NCBI GenBank assembly: GCA_041667115.1 | Contig: JBAYFO010000061.1 | Coordinates: 1-22,236, forward strand | Source: UBA1563 sp041667115 | Lineage (GTDB): Bacteria > Bacteroidota > Ignavibacteria > Ignavibacteriales > Ignavibacteriaceae | DNA length: 22,236 nt | Direction: 5' to 3' | Shown: positions 1-7,724 of the stretch, piece after piece | How the letters are laid out: each line of letters begins with the position of its first letter | Position numbering within the stretch: position 1 is the stretch's first letter | Program-made: the position numbers and the translations under genes | The notes under the pieces: generated by a model | The model's database searches: none | Seen by the model: only the letters and a program-made list of their open reading frames with translations | Told to the model about the DNA's origin: nothing

Positions 1-1
1 A

Positions 2-1174
2 ACCAAAGACAACGACTGGCGTAAGCTCTCTGTTATTGGTAATTTAACAAACAACGGTGTTATTACTGAAAACAATTATTCTACCTTCGACATCGAAATT
101 ACCGGCAATATTATCAATAACGGGATCTGGGAATATTGCTGGGCAATAATGAATGGTAAGGTAGATCAAACAATAAATAACACCAATTCGTTTACCGGAA
201 ACGTTAGATTAACGGCAAATGTTAGTTCTTCCTCAACTTATCAGTGGTATAAAAATGCTACGGCAATTTCCGGAGCGACAAGCGATATGTATGAGATATT
301 GACCTTTCAAGAAGAAAACAATGGTCTGTATTACTGCCAAACAGATGCCGGAAATTCACGAACAATCACTATTGTTCGTAATAGTCCCTACGGTGAAGAA
401 ATTCTTACGGAAAACTTTGACGGAACTCAATTCCCTCCAAACGGCTGGACGCAATCAACACTTAATTCAAGTAAAACGTGGATGCAGGGGAATTCAATTT
501 CACATCTTTTTGGTGAAATCGATGCGACTAATGTTTATTCTGCAATATGTCCTTGGGTTGCTCAACCTCAAAATGAGTGGCTTAAGACGCCAATTGTGTC
601 ATTCCCTAACGATGCAATTTCACTTGAATTTTACGCCGGTTTCAGTACGGCATATCTTTTAAATGCTACAATGAAGTTGAATCTTTCCACAGATGGAGGA
701 TCAAACTGGACAAAAATTTGGGAAGCGAATAACGACGGAAACGATTGGCAATGGCGAAAAGTGACCCTTGATTTGAGCAGCTACACGAATAACTCAAATG
801 TAATGCTTGCGTGGCAATATGTAGGAAATGATGGCGATCTGATGGGTATTGATAATGTGAAATTAATGCATGGAACAGTAGATGTTAAGGACAATAGCGC
901 TGAAATTCCAACTGAATATGTCTTAACACAAAATTATCCAAATCCATTTAATCCGACGACGAAAATCAGTTATTCAATACCGAGCAACAGCAATGTAACG
1001 ATAAAAATATTTGATGCGTTAGGTAGAATAGTTGCAACATTAGTAAATGAGGAAAAAACAGCCGGCAAATATACGGTTGAGTTTAATGGGTCCAATCTAT
1101 CAAGTGGTGTCTATTTCTACCGATTGAAAGCGGAAAATTTTGTAGACACAAAAAAATTAATGTTATTGAAATAG
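2..1174 (+). CDS. T9SS-exported multidomain surface protein, 3' part
   Basis: Partial gene whose 5' end lies outside the window. The frame is open from base 2, so the ATG at 149 is internal and not a start. In order it shows: a repetitive beta-strand stretch (bases 2-150) with recurring GN-[LI]-x-NNG units, like secreted parallel-beta repeat proteins; an Ig-like domain (about 190-390) with the YQWYKN and GLYYC strands; a jelly-roll domain of the choice-of-anchor J/MAM type (about 400-880) with ENFDG, GWT, WLKTP and GIDNVKL; and a C-terminal T9SS type A sorting domain (about 900-1174) with YPNPFNPTT, a LGR turn and GVYFYRL. Family knowledge says such C-terminal domains direct the protein through the outer membrane by type IX secretion and are then cleaved. 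The substrate is unknown; adhesion or matrix binding is inference. The frame ends in TAG at 1172. Domain calls are by eye. Confidence 0.9.
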   Translation, partial: TKDNDWRKLSVIGNLTNNGVITENNYSTFDIEITGNIINNGIWEYCWAIMNGKVDQTINNTNSFTGNVRLTANVSSSSTYQWYKNATAISGATSDMYEILTFQEENNGLYYCQTDAGNSRTITIVRNSPYGEEILTENFDGTQFPPNGWTQSTLNSSKTWMQGNSISHLFGEIDATNVYSAICPWVAQPQNEWLKTPIVSFPNDAISLEFYAGFSTAYLLNATMKLNLSTDGGSNWTKIWEANNDGNDWQWRKVTLDLSSYTNNSNVMLAWQYVGNDGDLMGIDNVKLMHGTVDVKDNSAEIPTEYVLTQNYPNPFNPTTKISYSIPSNSNVTIKIFDALGRIVATLVNEEKTAGKYTVEFNGSNLSSGVYFYRLKAENFVDTKKLMLLK

Positions 1175-1584
1175 TCTCATATGATTCCGAAGCAAGGCAT
1201 CAAATGATACTAACGTAAAATAGTAAGAAAGTAGCATTGAAACGTAAAAACGGGGCGACAGCAGAAATCGTTCTTTCTAGCTGAGCCCCTTTGTTACGAT
1301 ATATTTTTTTTGCAAATCGATCACCACATAATTCAGGAAACCAGTAAAATAGGATTACTGAGTAGCGAGGTTTAACTAACTGAAAAAAATCACAACGAAC
1401 AATTCATTTGAAGACAATCTTTTAATGATTTTTATATTCCCTCTTCTCGCATCTCTTCCCAAAATTTAAAACTTTGTAATTCCACGCGAGGAATGTCCTT
1501 GTATGTTGTACATTTGAAGAAACCATTCCCCGCTGCAAAGAAGATTCGGTTTTTTCTTATATTTACAGCAAAAATCTAAATGGT
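1175..1584. other. 410-base intergenic stretch
   Basis: No credible reading frame on either strand. It holds one strong hairpin (1252-1289, listed separately) and a short direct repeat, AACGTAAAA, before the hairpin. A TACATTTG at 1509-1516 matches the Bacteroidota -7 consensus (TAnnTTTG), but no TTTG lies 19-20 bases upstream, so I do not call a promoter. No tRNA-like fold and no recognisable riboswitch core was seen. Confidence 0.5.
1252..1289 (+). terminator. Hairpin, probable terminator of the T9SS protein gene
   Basis: GGGGC at 1252-1256 pairs with GCCCC at 1285-1289. Inside it AGC AGAAA pairs with TTTCT (A) GCT across one small internal loop and one bulge, giving about 13 base pairs in total. 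The downstream tract is only TTTGTT, so the U-run is weak, with a T8 run about 13 bases further on. It lies 78 bases after the stop of the secreted protein. It could instead be a 3' stabilising stem. Confidence 0.45.
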
Positions 1585-2163
1585 ATGGATCCAATAAATA
1601 TTATCATCGGAATAAATATTCTTGCAACGTTCGGCGCCAACATTTCCGGGGCGAAGCAGGGACTTAAGTCCTCTATAACGCAGGTTAAAGAAAAACCGAA
1701 AACCTATTTGCAGCAGCTGCCTACAACACTGGCAACGGTCTCACTTATTTTGCTTATTATTTCGTTATTTCAAATCGGAACACTTCCTTACCATGAAAAT
1801 AATTTTGTGCTTCGCTTAACCGGTTTAGCGTTCTATCTTATTTTTTCGTGGATACAAATCTGGTCGTATAAATCTTTGGGAACTAACTATTCGCAGGATG
1901 TTGTTATTCTGCAAAAACATCAATTAGTAACCAAAGGAATTTATTCTGTGGTGCGGCATCCCCATTATCTCTCACAGATTATTATTGAACTTTCCGTTGC
2001 GGCGGCAACGTTAAGTTATCTGGTTGCTCCGCTGGCAATAGCGCAAATCCCGTTTTTATATTTACGCGCAAAACGTGAAGAACAACTTCTGCAAAAACAT
2101 TTCAAACAAGATTTTGAAGTGTATAAAAAGAAGACCGGTTTCTTCATTCCCTTTTTAGGCTAA
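1585..2163 (+). CDS. Isoprenylcysteine carboxyl methyltransferase-like membrane protein
   Basis: 192-residue integral membrane protein of the ICMT/PEMT-like methyltransferase family. The SAM-binding signature is R124-H-P-H-Y128 after GIYSVV, and the matching C-terminal element is R-E-E-Q-L-L about 35 residues later, followed by the usual short YKKKTGFFIPF tail. About four hydrophobic segments are visible (roughly residues 3-18, 45-65, 73-90 and 128-155). Bacterial members lack prenylated substrates and mostly have unknown methyl acceptors, so the substrate is not predicted. The start is the ATG at 1585; an ATG five bases earlier is in another frame. No Shine-Dalgarno is evident. The amidase gene starts only 4 nt after this stop, suggesting one transcript. 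Confidence 0.8.
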   Translation: MDPINIIIGINILATFGANISGAKQGLKSSITQVKEKPKTYLQQLPTTLATVSLILLIISLFQIGTLPYHENNFVLRLTGLAFYLIFSWIQIWSYKSLGTNYSQDVVILQKHQLVTKGIYSVVRHPHYLSQIIIELSVAAATLSYLVAPLAIAQIPFLYLRAKREEQLLQKHFKQDFEVYKKKTGFFIPFLG

Positions 2164-2167
2164 TTGA

Positions 2168-3688
2168 ATGAAAGTAATTTTATTTTTATTTCTCTTTGCG
2201 GCGGAAATTTTTTCTCAGCAGTTTTATCAACTTGCAATAAGCAACAATAACAAAGAGATAACCGTCGGGGCGTTTAGTAGAAACGGCTTAACTTATATTC
2301 CCGCGGCAGTATTCGCGAAAGAGTATCAACTCAAATATAAAATTAATTCCGGGTTGCAGCGGCTTGAAATTGAATTTCCGCAGCATCTCTTAAAAGTTAG
2401 TTCCCGAAACTCTTTTGTTGTGCTTCAATCAAAGAAAGACAAAAGCGAAAAAGTTTTGCAGCTCCCGGTTTCTACCATCAGTTTGAAAAATCAAATATAT
2501 CTTCCGATTGAGTATGTGAAGAATATTCTTGAAAAATGCCTCAGCGGAGAACTTACCTATAGGCGAGTTGACAAAGAAATGGTGAAAGAAGAACCAAAAG
2601 AAATTGAAGGAAAGGAACTTCCCCCACCGGTATTAAGTGCGTTTACTGTTTCCGTAAGTGAGAAAGCAAACGGAACACTAGTAAAACTCATATCAAATAA
2701 AAAAGTGAGTAAAGTAACCCACTCAATTTCAAACGATGTTATTAAAATTACTTTACCCGATATTTATCTCGACAAGAAGACGCTTGATAAAACTTTTTCA
2801 ACCGGGTTGGTTAAAGCAGTGAATGTGGTTACCACCGAAAAAGGAAGTGAACTCGATCTATCGCTCCGGAAAAATTATTCCGCGTATGAATTTATTGAAG
2901 AGATTGTAGGGAAGGAATTTCTTGTAACCATTCACAACAAAAAATTTGCTGCGGTTACCGGTCTAAAAAAAGAGAAATGGAATTTTGACGTTATCGTTCT
3001 TGACGCAGGGCATGGCGGAAAAGATTACGGCGCAATCGGTGTTAATAATACAATCGAAAAGGAAATTAACCTTGCGGTTGCGCTTAAAGTAGGCAAACTT
3101 ATAAAAGAAAATATAAAAGATGTTAAAGTAGTTTATACCCGCAGCGACGATCATTTTGTTGAGTTGTACAAACGCGGGAAAATTGCAAACGAAAACAACG
3201 GCAAACTCTTTATTTCAATTCACTGCAACGCAGCACCAAAGAAAAAAAGAGACCCGAACGGATTTGAGGTCTACCTTTTGCGTCCCGGCAGAACCGAAGA
3301 AGCGATTGGTATAGCCGAACGTGAAAACAAGGTGATTGAATACGAGGACGATCCGAAACGGTATCAGAAATTAACGGATGAAAATTTTATTCTTGTCAGT
3401 ATGGCACATAGCGCTTCGATGAAATATTCGGAGAAGTTTGCCGATATGGTTCACCGGCAGTTTAAACAAAATATTTCACTTTCGCCGCGCGGTGTTAAAC
3501 AAGCAGGCTTTTATGTTTTGGTGGGAGCCTCAATGCCAAGCGTATTGATTGAGACCGGCTATGTTTCTAATCCGGAAGATGCGGCGTTTCTTAAAAGTGA
3601 AAAAGGGCAGCAGCAAATTGCCCAATCAATCGTAAGCGCAATTAAATCGTTCAAATCCTATTATGACCAGGTAATTGACTCAGAATAG
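2168..3688 (+). CDS. N-acetylmuramoyl-L-alanine amidase, exported (AmiC type)
   Basis: 506-residue zinc amidase that cleaves the bond between N-acetylmuramic acid and the peptide stem, acting in the periplasm during septum splitting and wall turnover. A signal peptide occupies residues 1-17 (hydrophobic run ending IFSQQ). Residues about 20-130 look like a copper amine oxidase-like stalk domain (LTYIPAAVF, IYLPIEYV). Residues about 155-255 resemble an AMIN domain. Residues about 272-500 form the Amidase_3 domain. Predicted zinc ligands are H282 (in DAGHGG), E297 (in IEKE) and H352 (in SIHCNA); the catalytic glutamate is E462 (in LIETGY). About 45 residues between H352 and E462, with GIAERENKVI, match the regulatory-helix insertion of division amidases (inference). 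The start is the first ATG, which begins a good signal peptide. Confidence 0.93.
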   Translation: MKVILFLFLFAAEIFSQQFYQLAISNNNKEITVGAFSRNGLTYIPAAVFAKEYQLKYKINSGLQRLEIEFPQHLLKVSSRNSFVVLQSKKDKSEKVLQLPVSTISLKNQIYLPIEYVKNILEKCLSGELTYRRVDKEMVKEEPKEIEGKELPPPVLSAFTVSVSEKANGTLVKLISNKKVSKVTHSISNDVIKITLPDIYLDKKTLDKTFSTGLVKAVNVVTTEKGSELDLSLRKNYSAYEFIEEIVGKEFLVTIHNKKFAAVTGLKKEKWNFDVIVLDAGHGGKDYGAIGVNNTIEKEINLAVALKVGKLIKENIKDVKVVYTRSDDHFVELYKRGKIANENNGKLFISIHCNAAPKKKRDPNGFEVYLLRPGRTEEAIGIAERENKVIEYEDDPKRYQKLTDENFILVSMAHSASMKYSEKFADMVHRQFKQNISLSPRGVKQAGFYVLVGASMPSVLIETGYVSNPEDAAFLKSEKGQQQIAQSIVSAIKSFKSYYDQVIDSE

Positions 3689-3739
3689 AAGAAATATTTT
3701 TTTAACTTACCACATGAATTTTATAAACAAGGAAGGTCA

Positions 3740-4180
3740 ATGACAAAGACACAAATCTGGAGCGCGGCTTTTTTAGGAATTTTTGTAATTCTTTTTTTTC
3801 TTCAAAAATTAACAAAAAGCGACGAAGGTTCTTCAACGAATCCGGGAATGGGTATGGAAATGCCGGCGCAAAGTCAATCTAATGAAACTATGGCTTCTCC
3901 CGACCTTGGTGGTGAAGCTTTAGTAAAACAATTTAACTGTACTGCATGCCACGGAAGTGCTTTGCAAGGAACCACCATGGCGCCAGCACTGGTGGGGTTA
4001 TCGACTTATTATGATAGAGACAAGTTGATAAATTATTTACGTAATCCGAATGATTATCTGGAACAGGACCGTTTTAAGCAATACAAAAATAAATTCAAGA
4101 ATATTGTAATGCCTGCATACGGGAACAAAGATGTTAAAGAATTAGGGAAGATTGCCGATTATTTATTAGGCTTAAATTAG
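3740..4180 (+). CDS. Membrane-anchored mono-heme cytochrome c
   Basis: 146-residue class I c-type cytochrome. An N-terminal transmembrane anchor spans about residues 6-23. A Met/Ser/Gln-rich linker (about 27-55, with GMGMEMP) leads to the heme-binding C67-T-A-C70-H71. The distal axial ligand is most likely M124 in VMPAYG, followed by the usual C-terminal helix. The heme domain should face the periplasm and carry electrons between membrane complexes; the partner is not shown. The start is supported by GGAAGG at 3731-3736, a good Shine-Dalgarno. The next gene encodes a sigma factor 89 bases downstream. The short size and MPAYG motif fit small electron-shuttle cytochromes rather than an oxidase subunit. 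Confidence 0.88.
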   Translation: MTKTQIWSAAFLGIFVILFFLQKLTKSDEGSSTNPGMGMEMPAQSQSNETMASPDLGGEALVKQFNCTACHGSALQGTTMAPALVGLSTYYDRDKLINYLRNPNDYLEQDRFKQYKNKFKNIVMPAYGNKDVKELGKIADYLLGLN

Positions 4181-4208
4181 TAAACCATGATTTCTCTTAC
4201 TACTATCG

Positions 4209-4239
4209 TTGCATTTTTGATACATTCGTCTTAGTTTTG
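4209..4239 (+). promoter_or_regulatory. Possible Bacteroidota-type promoter for the sigma/anti-sigma pair
   Basis: TAGTTTTG at 4232-4239 matches the Bacteroidota -7 element TAnnTTTG exactly. A TTG at 4209-4211 lies 20 bases upstream, close to the usual 19-base spacing to the -33 element. Transcription would start near 4246, about 25 bases before the TTG start codon. Based on motif match only. Confidence 0.3.
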
Positions 4240-4254
4240 CAATTGATAATGTGA

Positions 4255-4272
4255 AAGGAAAAGGAAACATTG
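4255..4272 (+). promoter_or_regulatory. Ribosome binding site that decides a TTG start
   Basis: A purine run (AAGGAAAAGGAAACA, 4255-4269) directly precedes the TTG at 4270. An in-frame TGA at 4252-4254 rules out any start further upstream, and the first in-frame ATG comes only at codon 14, inside sigma region 2. The gene therefore very probably starts at TTG. Confidence 0.6.
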
Positions 4273-4851
4273 TCTGAGCAATTAACAAGTTTAACAGATG
4301 CGGAAATAATGAAGCGTATTGCGAACTATGATTCGCGCGCTTTAGAAACGCTATATAACCGCTATTCACCGATTCTTTATACCTTAATAAAAAAAATTAT
4401 TGGTGAGGTACAAGTTTCGGAAGAGGTCTTAATTGACGTCTTTGTAATTATCTGGCGGAAAATAAATTACTATGATTTAAAAAACGGGGATGTCTATACC
4501 TGGCTTATCACGGTTGCACGAAACAAAGCGATCGATACCGTCAGGAGAAGTAAAAAGCTTATTCCCGTTGATTACGATGACGATTACGAAAATTTTTATA
4601 TCGTTCCCAGGCTTTCTCCGCAAATAGATGATTTAGATCTGAAGACAGCAATTAGCATAAAAGATAACATCGAAAAAGCGTTGAACAAATTAACCGATGC
4701 TCAAAAGTACGTCCTTTTTCTCGGCTACTATGAAGGATTAACGCAATCCGAAATAGCCCAGCATCTCCGGATTCCTTCGCAGACCGTTAAATCAAAAATA
4801 AAATTTTCACTCTCCAGCTTGAGAGATAATTTGTTGAAAGGGGGAGATTAA
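4270..4851 (+). CDS. ECF-type RNA polymerase sigma factor
   Basis: 193-residue extracytoplasmic-function sigma factor. Region 2 covers about residues 20-90, with the YNRYSP helix for core binding and DVFVIIWRK, then WLITVARNKAID for -10 recognition. Region 4 covers about 130-190 with LTDAQKYVLFLGYYEGLTQSEIA and a helix-turn-helix (IPSQTVKSKI) for -35 recognition. There is no region 3, as usual for ECF factors. Its TAA stop overlaps the ATG of the anti-sigma gene (TAATG at 4849-4853), so the two are probably translationally coupled and made in fixed ratio. It should be held inactive at the membrane by that partner. The inducing signal and regulon cannot be read from this window. Confidence 0.92.
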   Translation: MSEQLTSLTDAEIMKRIANYDSRALETLYNRYSPILYTLIKKIIGEVQVSEEVLIDVFVIIWRKINYYDLKNGDVYTWLITVARNKAIDTVRRSKKLIPVDYDDDYENFYIVPRLSPQIDDLDLKTAISIKDNIEKALNKLTDAQKYVLFLGYYEGLTQSEIAQHLRIPSQTVKSKIKFSLSSLRDNLLKGGD

Positions 4852-6194
4852 TGGCTACTGAAAACGAAAAAGATTTTTCTTCTCTTTTATATCCGTTCGC
4901 ACTGGGCTGCTTAGAACGTGAAGATTATGAACTGATGATGGAATATTTTAAAAGCAACCAGGATTATCCCTGGCAGGAATTCGGTGAATATCAAAATCTC
5001 GTTGCGCTTCTCCCATCGTTTTTAAATATTGAGGTACCTGATGTACAGGTAAAAGACCGGGTTGCCCGTAAACTCTATCGTTTGCGAGACCAGCAGCGAC
5101 CTCAAAGAGGAACACAAATTATTACTCCAACTTCACCGGCGGAGCATAAAAATTTTTTTCAACGGATTGAAACCCCCGAACAAAAATTATTTTCACAAAT
5201 TTCTGAATATGAAAAACCTGATGCTGAACCGGAAGAAGGCACATTTGAATCTCCGAATGCCAGCCCAAGGCATACAGAAACCTTTGAACCTGTAAGTACC
5301 GGGCAAAATAATTTTTCAACCAAACACGAAGAGGAAGCTTCTCCTATCGCTGAGGTTGACTCGCCGTTCAAGGCGGCCGAAAGCCCTAACCTAAGAAATT
5401 CTTCTTCCGATTTATCAGCATATTCAACAGAAAAAGATGATGAAAGGTTTTCAAGTAATTTTAACCATATAGAAAGTGGACGCAAAGAACCTTTTGAGGA
5501 TAGTGAAGAGCTTGTGTTTGAATCTTCACTCTCAAATTATTCTCCCGGTAATGAGTCTCTGCCTAAAGCCTTTGAAGCCGATTCATTATCGCTCCCGGAA
5601 GCGATAATGGGGGTTCCAACCACCGATAAGCAGAAAAATTCTGCAAGTGGAGAAAAAATAAAACATGGAATAAGTCCCGTTGTTTTTGTCATTACGTTTT
5701 TTGTATTAGCCGGAACCATCGGAGCGGTTTATTATTTTCTATCAAAAGACTTTAAGAAAGCTACAGAAAATCAAGCTGCAAAATATGAAGCCATAGTACA
5801 GTCGTTGCAGAGCAATTTGTCCAGTACAAAAGAAGTTGATGCTCTTCTTGCTTCCATAAATTTACAGATGGTAACTCTGAAGAGTACTCCAAAAGCTGAA
5901 GGTGCTTACGGCAAACTTTTATTTGATGCGGTTACAAGGAAAGCAATGGTCCAGGTTGTTAATCTCCCGGTTCTTTCGAGTAGTAAAGTATATCAGTTGT
6001 GGATTATTTCAAACAACCAAAAATATTCTGCCGGTATTTATACGCCAACGTCTTCACAACAGTATTTCCCGGTTGCAGATTTTAGCAGTTTCAATTTAGC
6101 AGGACCAACAGCTATTCTTGTTACGGAAGAAGTTTCGGCGGGAGGAGAAAAACCGTCTAAAGATGTTTATCTAGCGGGACAGGTTGTTTTATAA
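4851..6194 (+). CDS. RskA-type transmembrane anti-sigma factor with long acidic linker
   Basis: 447-residue partner of the upstream ECF sigma factor. Residues 1-82 form a helical N-terminal domain (FALGCLEREDYELMMEYF) similar in pattern to the sigma-binding part of anti-sigma-K factors. The HxxxCxxC zinc motif of ZAS-type anti-sigmas is absent; C20 is the only cysteine there. Residues about 83-272 are a low-complexity linker rich in Glu, Ser, Pro and Asp. One transmembrane helix follows (about 276-296), then a periplasmic anti-sigma-K factor C-terminal domain (about 297-447) with a short coiled coil, VYQLWII, AGIYTP and FNLAGPTAILVTEE. By family knowledge the periplasmic part senses a signal and regulated proteolysis frees the sigma factor. 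The linker is unusual because most relatives have a short one. It ends 2 bases before the convergent membrane-protein gene. Confidence 0.85.
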   Translation: MATENEKDFSSLLYPFALGCLEREDYELMMEYFKSNQDYPWQEFGEYQNLVALLPSFLNIEVPDVQVKDRVARKLYRLRDQQRPQRGTQIITPTSPAEHKNFFQRIETPEQKLFSQISEYEKPDAEPEEGTFESPNASPRHTETFEPVSTGQNNFSTKHEEEASPIAEVDSPFKAAESPNLRNSSSDLSAYSTEKDDERFSSNFNHIESGRKEPFEDSEELVFESSLSNYSPGNESLPKAFEADSLSLPEAIMGVPTTDKQKNSASGEKIKHGISPVVFVITFFVLAGTIGAVYYFLSKDFKKATENQAAKYEAIVQSLQSNLSSTKEVDALLASINLQMVTLKSTPKAEGAYGKLLFDAVTRKAMVQVVNLPVLSSSKVYQLWIISNNQKYSAGIYTPTSSQQYFPVADFSSFNLAGPTAILVTEEVSAGGEKPSKDVYLAGQVVL

Positions 6195-6196
6195 AA

Positions 6197-6715
6197 TTAT
6201 TTTTTTGATTGCCGTTGTTCAAAATAGAGTAAGAGAACGGTAATCACTGCCATTAATAAAAGAAGCCAATATTCTTTTAAAACCTGCGGAAGTGAAGAGT
6301 ATAGGCTTTGTAGGTGCAAGTTGCCTGCGAAGAAACTTATCATCGTAGCTGCTAAAATTAAAAATCCTGCAGTAGAGCCAACGATTCTCTGTTTCGGATT
6401 TTCAATAAAAACCATCAAGAGAGAAAAGCCTGTTATATAAACAGCTCCTGCCAGTATTAACGGAAAAGTTATATCAAGAAGAAACGATTTAATTAAAAAA
6501 GAAAACACACCGGTAAAAAAAATACCCGAACCGAAAAAGACTGCAAGAAAATTATTTGTCCCGAAAGAATAATAAAAAATAGTTAAGCCGATGAAAAAAG
6601 AGGCAAAGGAAAACATTGAGAAAAAAGAGACATCAATAAATCCGAACAATTGCAGAAAAATTGGGAGAAGTAAAAAAAGCAATCCGTATTTTGTTAGCTG
6701 ATTAGGTATCTTCAT
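6197..6715 (-). CDS. Small multi-pass membrane protein of unknown function
   Basis: 172 residues, very hydrophobic, with about six predicted membrane segments (roughly residues 9-26, 32-50, 54-73, 80-101, 113-130 and 147-165), a short basic loop near NPKQR, and a charged tail EQRQSKK. I do not recognise a family and no catalytic motif stands out. The start codon is 11 nt downstream of the arginase stop, so it probably belongs to the Lon-like/pyruvate kinase/arginase transcript. No strong Shine-Dalgarno precedes the ATG. It converges with the anti-sigma gene with a 2-base gap and no obvious terminator between them. Confidence 0.7.
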   Translation of the reverse strand: MKIPNQLTKYGLLFLLLPIFLQLFGFIDVSFFSMFSFASFFIGLTIFYYSFGTNNFLAVFFGSGIFFTGVFSFLIKSFLLDITFPLILAGAVYITGFSLLMVFIENPKQRIVGSTAGFLILAATMISFFAGNLHLQSLYSSLPQVLKEYWLLLLMAVITVLLLYFEQRQSKK

Positions 6716-6726
6716 CGTTGTTCCGG

Positions 6727-7644
6727 TTATAAAATTCTCTGTCCCATGCTTGAGGCAACAACTTCTGCAGCAAAAAGAGCGGTTTGATTTTTATGATCAA
6801 GGATAGGATTAACTTCCGTTATTTCCAGTGAGGACATGCAACCGCATTCGGCAATAGCTTCCATCAATAAATGAGTTTCCCGGTAACTTAACCCTCCCGG
6901 AACAGGTGTTCCCACTCCCGGGGCAACCGACGGATCAACACTATCAACATCAAAACTAATGTGAATATGATCAACGCTTGATTTGAATTGTTTTAGCACA
7001 CGCGAGATGATCCGGTGAATTCCAAGTTTATCAACGTCAGCCATGGTATAAACTTTCAAGCCGATCTCTCCTATAGTTTTTCTTTCCAGGGGATCGATAC
7101 TTCGCGCACCGATAACGACACAATTTTCCGGTTTTACTTTTGGGGCAAATCCATAAAAATGCGTAAGGCTTTTATCTCCCAAACCGAGTAGCGCGGCAAG
7201 GGGCATTCCATGAATATTTCCTGATGGGGAGGTTTTATCTGTGTTCATATCGGTATGAGCATCAATCCAAATTACTCCGAGTCGTAATTTATTTTTCCTA
7301 CAGTAAGAGGCAATACCGGCAACCGAGCCGATAGCCATTGAGTGATCTCCTCCAAGCACCAACGGAAAATTTCCTTCCGATAAACTTTCTTCAACTTTTT
7401 TAGCAAGAACTTCCGAGGTTTTTAAAATTTCTTTTAGATATTTTAATTGAGGATTTCCCTGGGTCTGCCGTTCGATAATTTCAATTTGAATATTCCCGTC
7501 ATCAATAACTTTGTAGCCCAAGCTCTGTAACCGCTCGGAGATATGACTAATGCGCATAGCGGAAGGACCCATATCTACCCCGCGCCTTCCGGCGCCCAGG
7601 TCAACAGGAAAACCGATGATGTTTACAACTTTTGATGGAAGCAT
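6727..7644 (-). CDS. rocF: Arginase (ureohydrolase family)
   Basis: 305-residue manganese enzyme converting L-arginine to ornithine and urea in the cytoplasm. All metal ligands are visible: H101 (GGDHS), D128, H130 and D132 (DAHTD), and D232 and D234 (FDVDSVDP). SGNIHG at 141-146 forms the substrate-binding loop of true arginases, and E277 in EITEVNP matches the guanidinium-binding glutamate. The N-terminus NIIGFPVDLGAGRRGVDMGP is typical of arginase rather than agmatinase, and the length is normal. It follows pyruvate kinase by 80 nt on the same strand and is 11 nt upstream of a membrane protein. No urease genes are in view, so the fate of urea is unknown; ornithine could feed proline or polyamine synthesis (inference). 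Confidence 0.93.
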   Translation of the reverse strand: MLPSKVVNIIGFPVDLGAGRRGVDMGPSAMRISHISERLQSLGYKVIDDGNIQIEIIERQTQGNPQLKYLKEILKTSEVLAKKVEESLSEGNFPLVLGGDHSMAIGSVAGIASYCRKNKLRLGVIWIDAHTDMNTDKTSPSGNIHGMPLAALLGLGDKSLTHFYGFAPKVKPENCVVIGARSIDPLERKTIGEIGLKVYTMADVDKLGIHRIISRVLKQFKSSVDHIHISFDVDSVDPSVAPGVGTPVPGGLSYRETHLLMEAIAECGCMSSLEITEVNPILDHKNQTALFAAEVVASSMGQRIL

Positions 7645-7724
7645 AGTTATCGTAATTTATTTTAAAACTTTGAGGATAAGTTATGTGTGAAATTATTCAC
7701 TTACAAATCAGAAAAGGAAGATTG

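Noticed and set aside
149..151. ATG as the start of the first gene
   Set aside because: The frame is open and protein-like (beta-repeat units) from base 2, so this methionine is internal.
1509..1516. TACATTTG as a Bacteroidota promoter for the ICMT-like gene
   Set aside because: The -7 box matches, but the nearest TTTG is 32 bases upstream instead of about 19.
5159..5485. Minus-strand open frame of 108 codons inside the anti-sigma gene
   Set aside because: It is antisense to a well-supported gene over its low-complexity linker; its composition simply mirrors the Glu/Ser-rich codons.
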